DNA from: 2-01-FULL-50-23 sp964509695
Lineage (GTDB): Bacteria > Patescibacteriota > Microgenomatia > UBA1400 > MFAQ01
Assembly (NCBI GenBank): GCA_964509695.1
Contig: CAZDXN010000023.1
Span: 1-11,392, forward strand
Direction: 5' to 3'
DNA length: 11,392 nt
In this document: one piece after another, positions 1-5,844 of the stretch
Position numbering within the stretch: the first letter of the stretch is position 1
Layout: each line of letters begins with the position of its first letter
Translations under genes and position numbers: made by a program
The notes under the pieces: generated by a model
Databases searched by the model: none
Seen by the model: only the letters and a program-made list of their open reading frames with translations
What the model was told of the DNA's origin: nothing

Positions 1-244
1 AACTATAACAATATCCACAGTAACTATATCAACAATGCCCCCTCTCTCTAACAAACCCAGTCACGTCATTCCCCTCTCCCTCCTATTGTCATCCCGAACC
101 CCACACCTCTCCCTCTTTCCCTCCCCTTATCAAGGGGAGGGACGTAAGGGTGAGGTCCGTCATCCCGGACTTTCCGCCAAGGGCGGATCCGCCTCTGGAG
201 GGGATCCGGGATCTATTCAAATAGATTCCGGCTCGAGGGCCGGA
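1..244. other. Repeat-rich region upstream of the first secreted-protein gene
   Basis: No gene is supported here. The stretch holds a CCCTCCCCTT-stem palindromic repeat (105-156) and a larger palindromic composite (159-249), plus fragments of similar repeats at about 64-100. An open frame runs from an ATG at 35 through these repeats into the downstream gene. Its first 70 residues are only translated repeat, rich in Pro, Gly and Ser, and do not look like a protein domain or signal peptide. No convincing promoter was found. Confidence 0.6.
105..156. repeat. Palindromic repeat, family A, copy 1
   Basis: Perfect 10-bp arms CCCTCCCCTT and AAGGGGAGGG enclose a 3-base loop, and the outer flanks ACCTCTCCCT and AGGGTGAGGT are partly complementary. 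The element recurs at 6286-6334 and 6573-6624. Copies 1 and 3 differ at a single base over 52 positions. This copy is probably non-coding. Confidence 0.85.
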
Positions 245-249
245 ATGAC
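159..249. repeat. Composite palindromic repeat, family B (GTCATyCC...GGAATGAC)
   Basis: The ends are inverted: GTCATCCCGG at the left and CCGGAATGAC at the right, matching 9 of 10 when reverse-complemented. Inside are smaller inverted pairs (TCCGCC/GGCGGA and ATCTATT/AATAGAT). The right end supplies the likely ATG start of the next gene (245-247). Related elements lie at 3373-3432, 3523-3550, 5582-5609, 6455-6500 and 10222-10286. Confidence 0.8.
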
Positions 250-976
250 ACTTTTGATATTTGGAACTTGTTTGTTTTTTGTAATTTGGAATTTGATTAT
301 TCCTCCCGTTGCTCTCGCCGACAACCTCCGCTCCAGTGATTTTCGCATCCAGATGGGTACGATCAATAGCGGCGGCGGCAATCAATCTGGCGGCGGTTTC
401 AAGCTGGCCAACACCGTCGGTCAAACCGCCCAAGGCCAATTCGACGTCGCCGGCTACCGCGTCCGGGCTGGGTTCCAATACATTCACTCGATCATCCCCT
501 TCACTTTCAGTGTCGACAAAATCGCCGTCAACTTCGGTACTGTCCTCCCCAGTACTATCTACACCGACACCAACGTTCTCACCGTCCACGCCGGCGGCGC
601 TTATGGCTACGTCGTCAAAGCCATTGAGAATCAGCTCCTCACCAGCAGTGGTTCGACGACCATCCCCAACACCACCTGCGATCCCGCTCTCACCTGCTCC
701 CTTTCCGACGCAACGCCCTGGACCTCCACCCTGTCCTATGGCTTTGGCTACAACATGAGTGGTGACGACACTGACACCGGCGACTTCGTCAATTCAACCT
801 ACTTTCGGCCCTTCCCAGCCAACAGTCTGGCCCAAAACCCAGTCACCATCATGAGCAAGTCCGGTGTCACCCGCGCCTCGGTCGCCACCGTCACCTATCA
901 GCTGATCGTCTCGCCCACCCAGCCGGCCGGAACCTACCGCAACATTATTCAATACCTCGCCATCCCCTCCTTTTAA
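245..976 (+). CDS. Secreted WxL-like beta-sandwich surface protein
   Basis: A protein of 243 residues is predicted from the ATG at 245. That start was chosen because residues 1-25 then form a good signal peptide (MTLLIFGTCLFFVIWNL, then PPVALA and Asp). Translation from the in-frame ATG at 35 would add 70 residues of translated repeat ahead of it. The mature part has a Ser/Gly-rich start (MGTINSGGGNQSGGGF, GYRVRAGFQYI) and then a beta-rich domain. That domain carries PWTSTLSYGFGYNMSG and ends in a YQLIVSPTQPAGTYRN segment with the closing residues YLAIPSF. This ending resembles WxL-type cell-surface domains, which bind the Gram-positive cell wall; the assignment is inferred by pattern and is not certain. 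The stop overlaps the next ATG by one base (TAATG), implying translational coupling with the DUF916-like partner. The start codon lies within a palindromic repeat, and no Shine-Dalgarno sequence is seen. Confidence 0.7.
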   Translation: MTLLIFGTCLFFVIWNLIIPPVALADNLRSSDFRIQMGTINSGGGNQSGGGFKLANTVGQTAQGQFDVAGYRVRAGFQYIHSIIPFTFSVDKIAVNFGTVLPSTIYTDTNVLTVHAGGAYGYVVKAIENQLLTSSGSTTIPNTTCDPALTCSLSDATPWTSTLSYGFGYNMSGDDTDTGDFVNSTYFRPFPANSLAQNPVTIMSKSGVTRASVATVTYQLIVSPTQPAGTYRNIIQYLAIPSF

Positions 977-1938
977 TGAAATTTTCAATTCTCTCAACCA
1001 TAGGTCTCATAGGTCTCATAAGTCTCATGAGACCTATTACCGCTCACGCCCAGTCCATCGGCTTTTCCATCTACCCCCCGGTCCTAGAAACCGTCATCAA
1101 GCCGGGCAAAACCATCACCCAAGTCTTCACCATCCAAAACCTCTCCGAGTCAGACAAAATCGTCACCGCCCGCGTCATTCCTTTTGTCCCCGAGGACGAG
1201 CACGGTTCCCCCCTCCTCAAACCCAACTTTCAGCCCAGCTGGCTCTCCTATTTTTCCCTCGCCAACTCCATCATCACCCTCGGCCAACCCTTCAATTTCT
1301 CCGCCGGCAAGACCGACCAGCTGATTCTTTCTATTTCCATCCCCGCTAACGCCAAGGAAGCCGATTACTACGCCACCCTGATTCTGTCCACCAACACCGA
1401 GCCCTCCGAATCCGTCTCTGGGGTGACAAACTCCGTCGTCAACACCACCATCGGCGCCAACCTCCTTCTCACCGTCAACACCAAGGCCAATCCACCCACA
1501 CTCGTCCGCATCAAAGACTTCACCATCATCCCCGAAGACATCCTTTATCGATACGGAGAAGTCTATTTTGCTGATAATCTCTCCCCCATCCGTTTCCGCG
1601 CTGTGGCCGAGAACGCCGGCCGTTTTCTGACCAAAATCGGCGGGCTGGTGCGCATCTCGAAGAACAACCAAGCCGTCTCTCTCCAAAGTCTAGTCCCCGC
1701 GAATCTCCTCGCCGGTAGCGCTCGCGAAATCGAGGCTTCGCCCTCAGGCACAATTATCTTCACTCCCCGCCTAACCGATTTCGGCAGCCACAAAGTCGAG
1801 CTGGACACCCGCGCCGATAACAGCAGTAGCCACAGCGAACTGACTCTGATTCTTCTCCCCATCAAAGTCACTCTCGGATTTCTCCTTGGCCTAATCCTCC
1901 TGATCACCATCCTAAAAATATCCAGGAAAACCACTTGA
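976..1938 (+). CDS. DUF916/WxL-interacting-like membrane-anchored surface protein
   Basis: A 320-residue exported protein. Residues 1-25 are a signal peptide whose core (TIGLIGLISLMRPITAHA) is encoded by a tandem and palindromic DNA repeat. The mature N-terminus, IGFSIYPPVLETVIKPGKT followed by a VFTIQNLSES stretch, is the usual opening of DUF916-like Ig-fold domains, which bind peptidoglycan beside WxL proteins. A second beta domain follows (about 170-290). A C-terminal helix (LLPIKVTLGFLLGLILLITI, about residues 292-315) and a basic tail KISRKTT anchor it in the membrane with most of the protein outside. It starts on the stop codon of the preceding gene, so the two are probably co-translated. 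Its own TGA overlaps the -35 box of the brnTA promoter. Family placement is by pattern only. Confidence 0.75.
   Translation: MKFSILSTIGLIGLISLMRPITAHAQSIGFSIYPPVLETVIKPGKTITQVFTIQNLSESDKIVTARVIPFVPEDEHGSPLLKPNFQPSWLSYFSLANSIITLGQPFNFSAGKTDQLILSISIPANAKEADYYATLILSTNTEPSESVSGVTNSVVNTTIGANLLLTVNTKANPPTLVRIKDFTIIPEDILYRYGEVYFADNLSPIRFRAVAENAGRFLTKIGGLVRISKNNQAVSLQSLVPANLLAGSAREIEASPSGTIIFTPRLTDFGSHKVELDTRADNSSSHSELTLILLPIKVTLGFLLGLILLITILKISRKTT
1000..1038. repeat. 9-bp tandem / palindromic repeat encoding a signal-peptide core
   Basis: Near-identical 9-mers ATAGGTCTC, ATAGGTCTC and ATAAGTCTC are followed by ATGAGACCTATT. The second copy with its AT (ATAGGTCTCAT, 1009-1019) and 1027-1037 (ATGAGACCTAT) form perfect 11-bp inverted arms around a 7-base loop. 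Read in frame it gives IGLIGLISLMRPI. A diverged copy at 2571-2610 does the same job in another gene. Confidence 0.85.
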
Positions 1939-1963
1939 CAGACGTATATTACAGTAATATACT
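1935..1963 (+). promoter_or_regulatory. Sigma-70-type promoter of brnTA
   Basis: A perfect TTGACA (1935-1940), a 17-bp spacer and TATACT (1958-1963) precede the brnT ATG at 1970. Transcription would begin about seven bases after the -10 box, on or next to the start codon, so the message is probably leaderless. The TTGACA contains the TGA stop (1936-1938) of the upstream gene. Confidence 0.85.
1944..1962. promoter_or_regulatory. 19-bp perfect palindrome, probable brnTA operator
   Basis: GTATATTAC and GTAATATAC are exact inverted 9-mers around a central A. The site fills most of the promoter spacer and overlaps the -10 box, where a bound repressor would exclude RNA polymerase. BrnA-type antitoxins are known to repress their own operon, so the antitoxin at 2250-2525 is the obvious candidate ligand. 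Binding itself is inferred. Confidence 0.75.
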
Positions 1964-1969
1964 AATTAC

Positions 1970-2263
1970 ATGAGAGTACTACCAGAACCACTATCATTTG
2001 AGTGGGACGCTGGTAACACCAATAAAAACTATGAAAAGCATCTTGTCACCAATCAGGAAGCTGAAGAAGTTTTTATCAACCAACCCATCGTCGTCATTGC
2101 AGATGCCAAACATTCAATGACAGAGCCGCGTTTTCAGGCTCTAGGTAAAACAAATAATAGCCGACCATTATTTTTATCATTTACCATCAGAAACAACAAA
2201 GTTAGGATTATCTCAATTAGAAATATGAACAAAAAGGAGAAAAAAGAATATGAAAAATTTTAA
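1970..2263 (+). CDS. brnT: BrnT family toxin (type II toxin-antitoxin)
   Basis: A protein of 97 residues, about the usual BrnT length. BrnT toxins have a RelE-like fold and act as ribonucleases that arrest translation. The family hallmarks are visible in order: FEWD (10-13), KNYEKHLV (19-26), EAEEVF (30-35), RFQALGKT (54-61), RPLFLSFTIR (65-74) and VRIISIRNMNKKEKKEY (78-94). It overlaps the antitoxin gene by 14 bases, in the normal toxin-first order. Expression is probably leaderless from the promoter at 1935-1963 and repressed through the palindrome at 1944-1962. Its codons are more AT-rich than those of the flanking surface genes, which suggests acquisition as a cassette. Confidence 0.9.
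   Translation: MRVLPEPLSFEWDAGNTNKNYEKHLVTNQEAEEVFINQPIVVIADAKHSMTEPRFQALGKTNNSRPLFLSFTIRNNKVRIISIRNMNKKEKKEYEKF
2234..2239 (+). promoter_or_regulatory. Ribosome binding site of brnA inside brnT
   Basis: AAGGAG lies 10 bases before the brnA ATG (2250), inside the 3' end of brnT. It is one of the few clear Shine-Dalgarno sequences in the window and supports the internal, overlapping start of the antitoxin. Independent initiation here would help keep antitoxin in excess over toxin. Confidence 0.75.
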
Positions 2264-2525
2264 AGTTGTTCCCAAGTTTCAATCCGAGGCCGAGGAAAGG
2301 AACTTTTGGCTTAGTCATGACTCAACTGAGTATGTTGATTGGTCAAAAGCTGACGTGACTGTTTTTCCTAACCTCAAACCAACTACCGAGTCGATTTCCT
2401 TGCGTCTTCCCTCATATCTTTTGGTCCGTATTAAACAGCTGGCCAACAAGAAAGATGTTCCCTACCAATCGCTGATGAAAGTATTTTTAAGTGAAAAGGT
2501 TGATCAGGAGTTTAAAATAAAATAA
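2250..2525 (+). CDS. brnA: BrnA/CopG-type antitoxin
   Basis: A protein of 91 residues. The N-terminal half contains EAEERNFWLSHDSTEYVDW (13-31), the signature of the CopG-type antitoxins paired with BrnT. The C-terminal half (TTESISLRLPSYLLVRIKQL, 45-64, then NKKDVPYQSLMKVFLSEKV, 66-84) is a ribbon-helix-helix DNA-binding fold. The strand ESISLRLP contacts DNA and the YQSLMKVFL helix dimerises, by family analogy. It should neutralise BrnT by binding and repress the operon at the 19-bp palindrome. The start at 2250 is fixed by the AAGGAG ribosome site. The gene ends 19 bases before the next start codon. Confidence 0.88.
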   Translation: MKNFKVVPKFQSEAEERNFWLSHDSTEYVDWSKADVTVFPNLKPTTESISLRLPSYLLVRIKQLANKKDVPYQSLMKVFLSEKVDQEFKIK

Positions 2526-2538
2526 AATCTCCTATACT
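2511..2538 (+). promoter_or_regulatory. Promoter for the Ig/Fn3-like membrane protein gene
   Basis: TATACT (2533-2538) lies six bases before the GTG at 2545, with a weaker -35 candidate TTTAAA (2511-2516) 16 bp upstream. Transcription would start on the GTG, so the message would be leaderless. The -35 box lies within the last codons of brnA. Confidence 0.6.
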
Positions 2539-2544
2539 AGATTT

Positions 2545-4122
2545 GTGAGACGCCTGCCCCTCCATTCATTAATAGGTCTTATTGGTCTTATAAGTCTTAT
2601 ACGACCTATTCCTATCGCCTTCGCCGTCACCAACCCCCAGTCTTCCGACGAGATCGTAAACTCCGCCACCATCCCCGATTCCACCGTTTCTATCCCCCAT
2701 CTTCAAAGCCCCAGCAACGGCGCCTACACCACCAACTCCACCTCTCTACCCTTCAGTTGGCAACGCTCAACCTGCGATACCGGCATCGATCACTACACCG
2801 TCTACCGCGATGACATCATCGTCGCCGATGGCATCACCCACGCGGACGTACAGGCCACTTCTGTCTTTACTGCCAGTGTCGACAGCAGTTACGTCTATCT
2901 AACCTTCAAGGCGATCCTCTCCGAAGGCGCTCATACCTGGAAGGTTATCGCCGTCGGCAGTGAGGGCAATACTGCCTCCTCGGAAACCTGGACTTTTATC
3001 GTCGACACCACCATCCCTGACATTATCCTTAAATCAGTCGATAAAAATACCATGTACTGGGCGACCCACGATCCCTCGACCATCCCCCCGTGGGAACAAC
3101 GACAACTCATCGTTACTACATCGGACCCACTCATTTCCGGCAAAGTCGAGGCCAACTCCAACATCAAGTTCTCCCTCAGCAGTGGCCAAACCGTTACCGT
3201 CTACGAAGCCGACGGCAACTGGGAACACCGCTTCCGCAATCTTACCAAAAACGTCATCTACTCCGTATTTATCACCGCCACCGACGCCGCCGGCAATAGT
3301 AATTCCTTTCCGGAATTCACCATCACCTACCTGCAGGGCCAGGCCCTGCAGGTCATTCCCACCCCATCTCCAGTCATTCCCGACTCCGATCGGGAATCTA
3401 TTCAAATAGATCCCCGCATTCGCGAGGATGACATGGGGGTCCCCGCCTTCCGCCTCCCCCCAGCCCCACCCCCCCCGAGCGCACCGCGCGAAGGCCTCGC
3501 CGTAGCGCCAGCGAAGGCGGGCGTCATTCCGGGCCTGACCCGGAATCTATACCCATTTATTCTCTTTGGCCTCCTCCTCCACCTGACCATGACCTTCTAT
3601 GGCGCCGGCATCCACTTTGGTCACCTTCCCGGCTTCCTCTACACTCTCTGCTTCCCCTTCATCGGCAAAAAAGCCTACGAAATCGATCCCTTCTTCGCCA
3701 CCGTCGCCATCTTTGACCCAGCCAACTTGTCCCACGAATTTTTCTCTTGGGTCAGCAACATCAAGGGAAAGATCTCTCTGGAATTCCCTAACCCCAAACA
3801 AATTTTCCTCCAACTCACCCGCCCGGGGTACGAAAAACAAAGCCTTCTCATGGCAACTGCCGCGATTCCGGAAGGAACTGTCATCAAATTGAAGCCCAAA
3901 GACCATCCAAGCCGTCTAGAAAGGCTAGAAACCTTTGCCCTTAGTTGGCGTGGCCTGCCCTTAATCATCGCCGATCTCACTAGTTTAGTCGTTCTAATTT
4001 TGGAGCCTTCACTCCCCGTTGCCTTCTACTTTGGTCTCGCGGCCACCCTCACCTTCTCCGAATACATCTATCCACGCAGGCATAAAACTTCTATTATGGG
4101 GATCGCAACCCCCCATACTTGA
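2545..4122 (+). CDS. Exported protein with Ig/Fn3-like domains and C-terminal membrane helices
   Basis: A 525-residue protein with a GTG start, chosen because it follows a leaderless promoter and opens directly into a signal peptide (residues 1-27, core LIGLIGLISLIRPI, ending IAFA). An Fn3/Ig-like beta domain follows (about 52-155, with PSNGAYTTNSTSLPFSW and EGAHTWKVIAVGSEGNTAS), then a second one (about 157-263, ending in TATDAAGNSNS and FTITY). Residues 266-335 are a Pro-rich linker made largely of translated palindromic repeats (VIPDSDRESIQIDPRIREDD and VIPGLTRNLYP). Hydrophobic segments at about 336-352, 471-487 and 491-506 suggest a membrane-embedded C-terminal part around a loop domain. 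The role is probably at the cell surface; no specific function is recognised. Its signal peptide matches that of the gene at 976, suggesting that both belong to one surface cluster now split by brnTA. Confidence 0.75.
   Translation: MRRLPLHSLIGLIGLISLIRPIPIAFAVTNPQSSDEIVNSATIPDSTVSIPHLQSPSNGAYTTNSTSLPFSWQRSTCDTGIDHYTVYRDDIIVADGITHADVQATSVFTASVDSSYVYLTFKAILSEGAHTWKVIAVGSEGNTASSETWTFIVDTTIPDIILKSVDKNTMYWATHDPSTIPPWEQRQLIVTTSDPLISGKVEANSNIKFSLSSGQTVTVYEADGNWEHRFRNLTKNVIYSVFITATDAAGNSNSFPEFTITYLQGQALQVIPTPSPVIPDSDRESIQIDPRIREDDMGVPAFRLPPAPPPPSAPREGLAVAPAKAGVIPGLTRNLYPFILFGLLLHLTMTFYGAGIHFGHLPGFLYTLCFPFIGKKAYEIDPFFATVAIFDPANLSHEFFSWVSNIKGKISLEFPNPKQIFLQLTRPGYEKQSLLMATAAIPEGTVIKLKPKDHPSRLERLETFALSWRGLPLIIADLTSLVVLILEPSLPVAFYFGLAATLTFSEYIYPRRHKTSIMGIATPHT
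2571..2610. repeat. Second 9-bp tandem / palindromic signal-peptide repeat
   Basis: AATAGGTCTT, ATTGGTCTT and ATAAGTCTT are followed by ATACGACCTATT. The ends AATAGGTC (2571-2578) and GACCTATT (2603-2610) are exact inverted repeats. It encodes IGLIGLISLIRPI and is a diverged copy of 1000-1038: most differences are C-to-T changes that leave the protein nearly unchanged. Confidence 0.8.
3373..3432. repeat. Family B palindromic repeat inside a coding region
   Basis: A 60-bp element with ends GTCATTCCCG and GAGGATGAC and inner arms CCCGA(CT)CCGATCGGG and TCTATT/AATAGA. It is exactly 20 codons long and is read as VIPDSDRESIQIDPRIREDD, residues 277-296 of the protein at 2545-4122. It shares the ATCTATTCAAATAGAT core with the composite at 159-249. 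Confidence 0.8.
3523..3550. repeat. Family B half-element in coding region
   Basis: GTCATTCCGGGCCTGACCCGGAATC-type hairpin with perfect arms ATTCCGGG and CCCGGAAT around a short loop. It is read as VIPGLTRNLYP, residues 327 onward, just before the first membrane helix of its protein. A near-identical copy lies in non-coding DNA at 5582-5609. Confidence 0.8.
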
Positions 4123-4146
4123 CATATTACGGGGATAGTATACACT
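4119..4146 (+). promoter_or_regulatory. Promoter of the AAA_14/DUF4143 ATPase gene
   Basis: TTGACA (4119-4124) and TACACT (4141-4146) are 16 bp apart; an alternative -10, TATACA (4139-4144), would give a short 14-bp spacer. The -10 ends seven bases before the ATG at 4154, so a leaderless message is likely. The TTGACA overlaps the upstream TGA stop (4120-4122). The half-site ATATTAC (4124-4130) also occurs in the brnTA operator. Confidence 0.6.
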
Positions 4147-4153
4147 TAAAATT

Positions 4154-5302
4154 ATGAACGATTACAATGCCACTGCCATTCCCCGCGTCTACAACTTAAA
4201 AAAACTCCTAAAACCCAACAAGGTGCTTGCTATTTTTGGGCCTCGCCGATCCGGAAAAACCACGCTGGTTAAAGAATACTTAAAAGAAACACACTTCCGT
4301 TACAGATATGATACCGGTGACGATATTGCCATTCACGAGATTCTTGGGTCTCAAAGGCTTAATCTACTCAAAGAATATATTGGAGAAAACGAGCTTATTG
4401 TCATAGATGAGGCGCATTTAATTCCCAATATTGGTATTAACTTAAAGATAATTGTCGACAACATACCCGATATTCGCATTATTATTACCGGTAGTAGCTC
4501 GTTTGATCTTGCAAATCAAATTGGGGAACCGTTGGTCGGTAGAAAATTTACATATTTACTTTACCCAATTTCGTTTTTGGAGCTTAAACCGTTAATGTCC
4601 GGGTTTGAAATTGAGGGATTACTTGAAAAAGTACTTGTTTATGGCTCCTATCCTGAAGTTATGTCGAAAGTATCCAAAAGAGAACGAGTTCAAGCTCTCA
4701 GTGAAATTACCAACTCATATCTCTTTAAAGATATTCTGATTTTCGAGGGTTTGAAAAACTCTGCCACATTATTGAATCTGTTACGTCTTATTGCGTTTCA
4801 AATTGGCTCCGAAGTCTCCCTTTCCGAACTGGGAAGCTCGCTAGGCATCGACAAAAAAACAGTCGCCAGATATCTTAATTTGCTTGAACAAACATATATT
4901 ATTACCCCGCTTCGCCCATATTTTACGAACCATCGTCAATCAGTTATTAAGAAAAACAAATATTACTTCCTTGATCTTGGAGTTAGAAACACCATTATTG
5001 GAAACTTTAATTCTATCTCTCAAAGAAATGATGTTGGCGCTTTGTGGGAAAATTTTTTAGTCATTGAAAGACTTAAGAAACAAGCTTACAAACCAATATA
5101 TACAAATAACTATTTCTGGCGTACCTGGGCTCAAAATGAGGTAGATTGGGTTGAAATGCGAGATGGAAAATTATACGGATACGAATTCAAATGGAATTCA
5201 AAAGCAAAATCTAAAAATAAAAATGCTTGGCTTTTCGCTTATCCCAAAGAAGCAATTTATAAAGTTGTAAATCAAAATAACTTCAAAGACTTTGTTTCCT
5301 GA
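4154..5302 (+). CDS. AAA_14-type ATPase with DUF4143 domain
   Basis: A 382-residue cytoplasmic protein. Residues 1-190 are a P-loop ATPase with Walker A GPRRSGKTT (29-37), Walker B LIVIDEAH (81-88) and a sensor-like segment IIITGSSSFDL (109-119). The C-terminal DUF4143 part includes a winged-helix-like stretch (SLSELGSSLGIDKKTVARYL, 222-241), LWENFLVIERL (297-307) and NEVDWV...YGYEFKWN (328-348). The last motif recalls the E/D...EVK pattern of PD-(D/E)XK-like folds in this family. Length and order are typical of the family, which is widespread in bacteria and archaea and still lacks a firm cellular role. Links to defence or mobile DNA are often suggested but not shown here. The gene is AT-rich compared with its neighbours and has its own probably leaderless promoter, which fits an acquired singleton. 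Confidence 0.9.
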   Translation: MNDYNATAIPRVYNLKKLLKPNKVLAIFGPRRSGKTTLVKEYLKETHFRYRYDTGDDIAIHEILGSQRLNLLKEYIGENELIVIDEAHLIPNIGINLKIIVDNIPDIRIIITGSSSFDLANQIGEPLVGRKFTYLLYPISFLELKPLMSGFEIEGLLEKVLVYGSYPEVMSKVSKRERVQALSEITNSYLFKDILIFEGLKNSATLLNLLRLIAFQIGSEVSLSELGSSLGIDKKTVARYLNLLEQTYIITPLRPYFTNHRQSVIKKNKYYFLDLGVRNTIIGNFNSISQRNDVGALWENFLVIERLKKQAYKPIYTNNYFWRTWAQNEVDWVEMRDGKLYGYEFKWNSKAKSKNKNAWLFAYPKEAIYKVVNQNNFKDFVS

Positions 5303-5581
5303 GTCATCCACCCAGAGAAAACTCCCCTTCCCGCAGTAGCTGGATTCTCCGCACTTTCCCTCTTTCGAAGGGGGAACGAGCCGTACTCGGCAAAAGGGGG
5401 TATACAACGTTTCCCAATCATTTTAAATCAATCAATATCCCGCAACATCAAACCACATCATCACCCTATTTTGTGGATATCTAATTATAAATATCAATAT
5501 CACGCAGCTAAATATCATCGGATAGCCTCATTTACCGCATACTCAATTTATTTACCGCATTCATTTCGGTATTTATTCACT

Positions 5582-5609
5582 GTCATTCCGGGCTTGACCC
5601 GGAATCTAT
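5582..5609. repeat. Family B palindromic half-element, intergenic copy
   Basis: GTCATTCCGGG, CTTGA and CCCGGAATC form an 8-bp perfect stem (ATTCCGGG/CCCGGAAT). It is almost identical to the in-frame copy at 3523-3550. It could act as a weak terminator hairpin, but no T-tract follows. Confidence 0.8.
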
Positions 5610-5638
5610 ACCAATAAACTTCAATCCAAAACCCCCTC

Positions 5639-5667
5639 TTGACAGGCTTGTCCCCACTTATTAAATT
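5639..5667 (+). promoter_or_regulatory. Possible promoter for the small membrane protein and giant gene
   Basis: A perfect TTGACA (5639-5644) is followed, 17 bp later, by a weaker -10 candidate TAAATT (5662-5667). The start would lie near 5674, giving a leader of about 30 bases before the ATG at 5707. Unlike the other promoters here, it would not give a leaderless message. The -10 match is modest. Confidence 0.4.
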
Positions 5668-5706
5668 AGTATAAGACCGTCTAATTAAGTCTAATCTGAA
5701 CCTGAT

Positions 5707-5844
5707 ATGAAAATCATCGATTACCCTGTCCGCCATAGCTACGAAGTTGCGGGCGGATCACACCCAAACAAAATTCTTGAGCTCCTCGCCGCCTCCCTGA
5801 TCTTCATTATCCCCGTGCTCGCCCTATTCATCCTCTCCAAGTAA
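5707..5844 (+). CDS. Small single-helix membrane protein (45 aa)
   Basis: ATG to TAA gives MKIIDYPVRHSYEVAGGS, then HPNKILEL, a hydrophobic helix (LLAASLIFIIPVLALFIL, about residues 26-43) and a short SK tail. The first 25 residues are polar, so it would be a tail-anchored or single-pass protein. The stop overlaps the ATG of the giant gene by one base (TAATG), the same coupling as at 974-978, so the two are probably co-translated. No family is recognised. It may help insert or anchor the giant product, but only its position suggests that. Its reality is supported by the clean helix, the exact overlap and C-rich codons like the downstream gene. Confidence 0.6.
   Translation: MKIIDYPVRHSYEVAGGSHPNKILELLAASLIFIIPVLALFILSK

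Larger units (their letters stand above)
5303..5706. other. AT-rich intergenic region with small repeats
   Basis: No coding region is supported. At 5340-5400 there is inverted-repeat-rich DNA (a CCCTCTTTCGAAGGGGG hairpin, then GCCG-TACT-CGGC) without a T-run, so it is not a convincing terminator. A 14-bp direct repeat, ATCAATATCmCGCA (5431-5444 and 5493-5506), and an 11-bp repeat, ATTTACCGCAT (5530-5540 and 5550-5560), follow. A family B hairpin lies at 5582-5609 and a promoter candidate at 5639-5667. No tRNA or CRISPR pattern was seen. Confidence 0.6.

Noticed and set aside
89..589. Reverse-strand open frames over the surface genes (for example 89-589 and 1150-1686)
   Set aside because: Asp/Gly/Val-rich shadow translations of C-rich codons, with no domain, signal or ribosome site; they cross repeats and real genes.
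5340..5400. Intrinsic terminator after the ATPase gene
   Set aside because: The CCCTCTTTCGAAGGGGG hairpin is not followed by a T-tract and resembles the dispersed repeats.
5303..5706. tRNA or other structured RNA in the largest intergenic gap
   Set aside because: No cloverleaf arms, T-loop consensus or CCA-like end were found; only short direct repeats and a family B hairpin.
5548..5736. Reverse-strand 62-codon open frame in the intergenic gap
   Set aside because: Part of it is a translated palindromic repeat and it overlaps the 45-residue membrane protein; no initiation signal or domain is seen.
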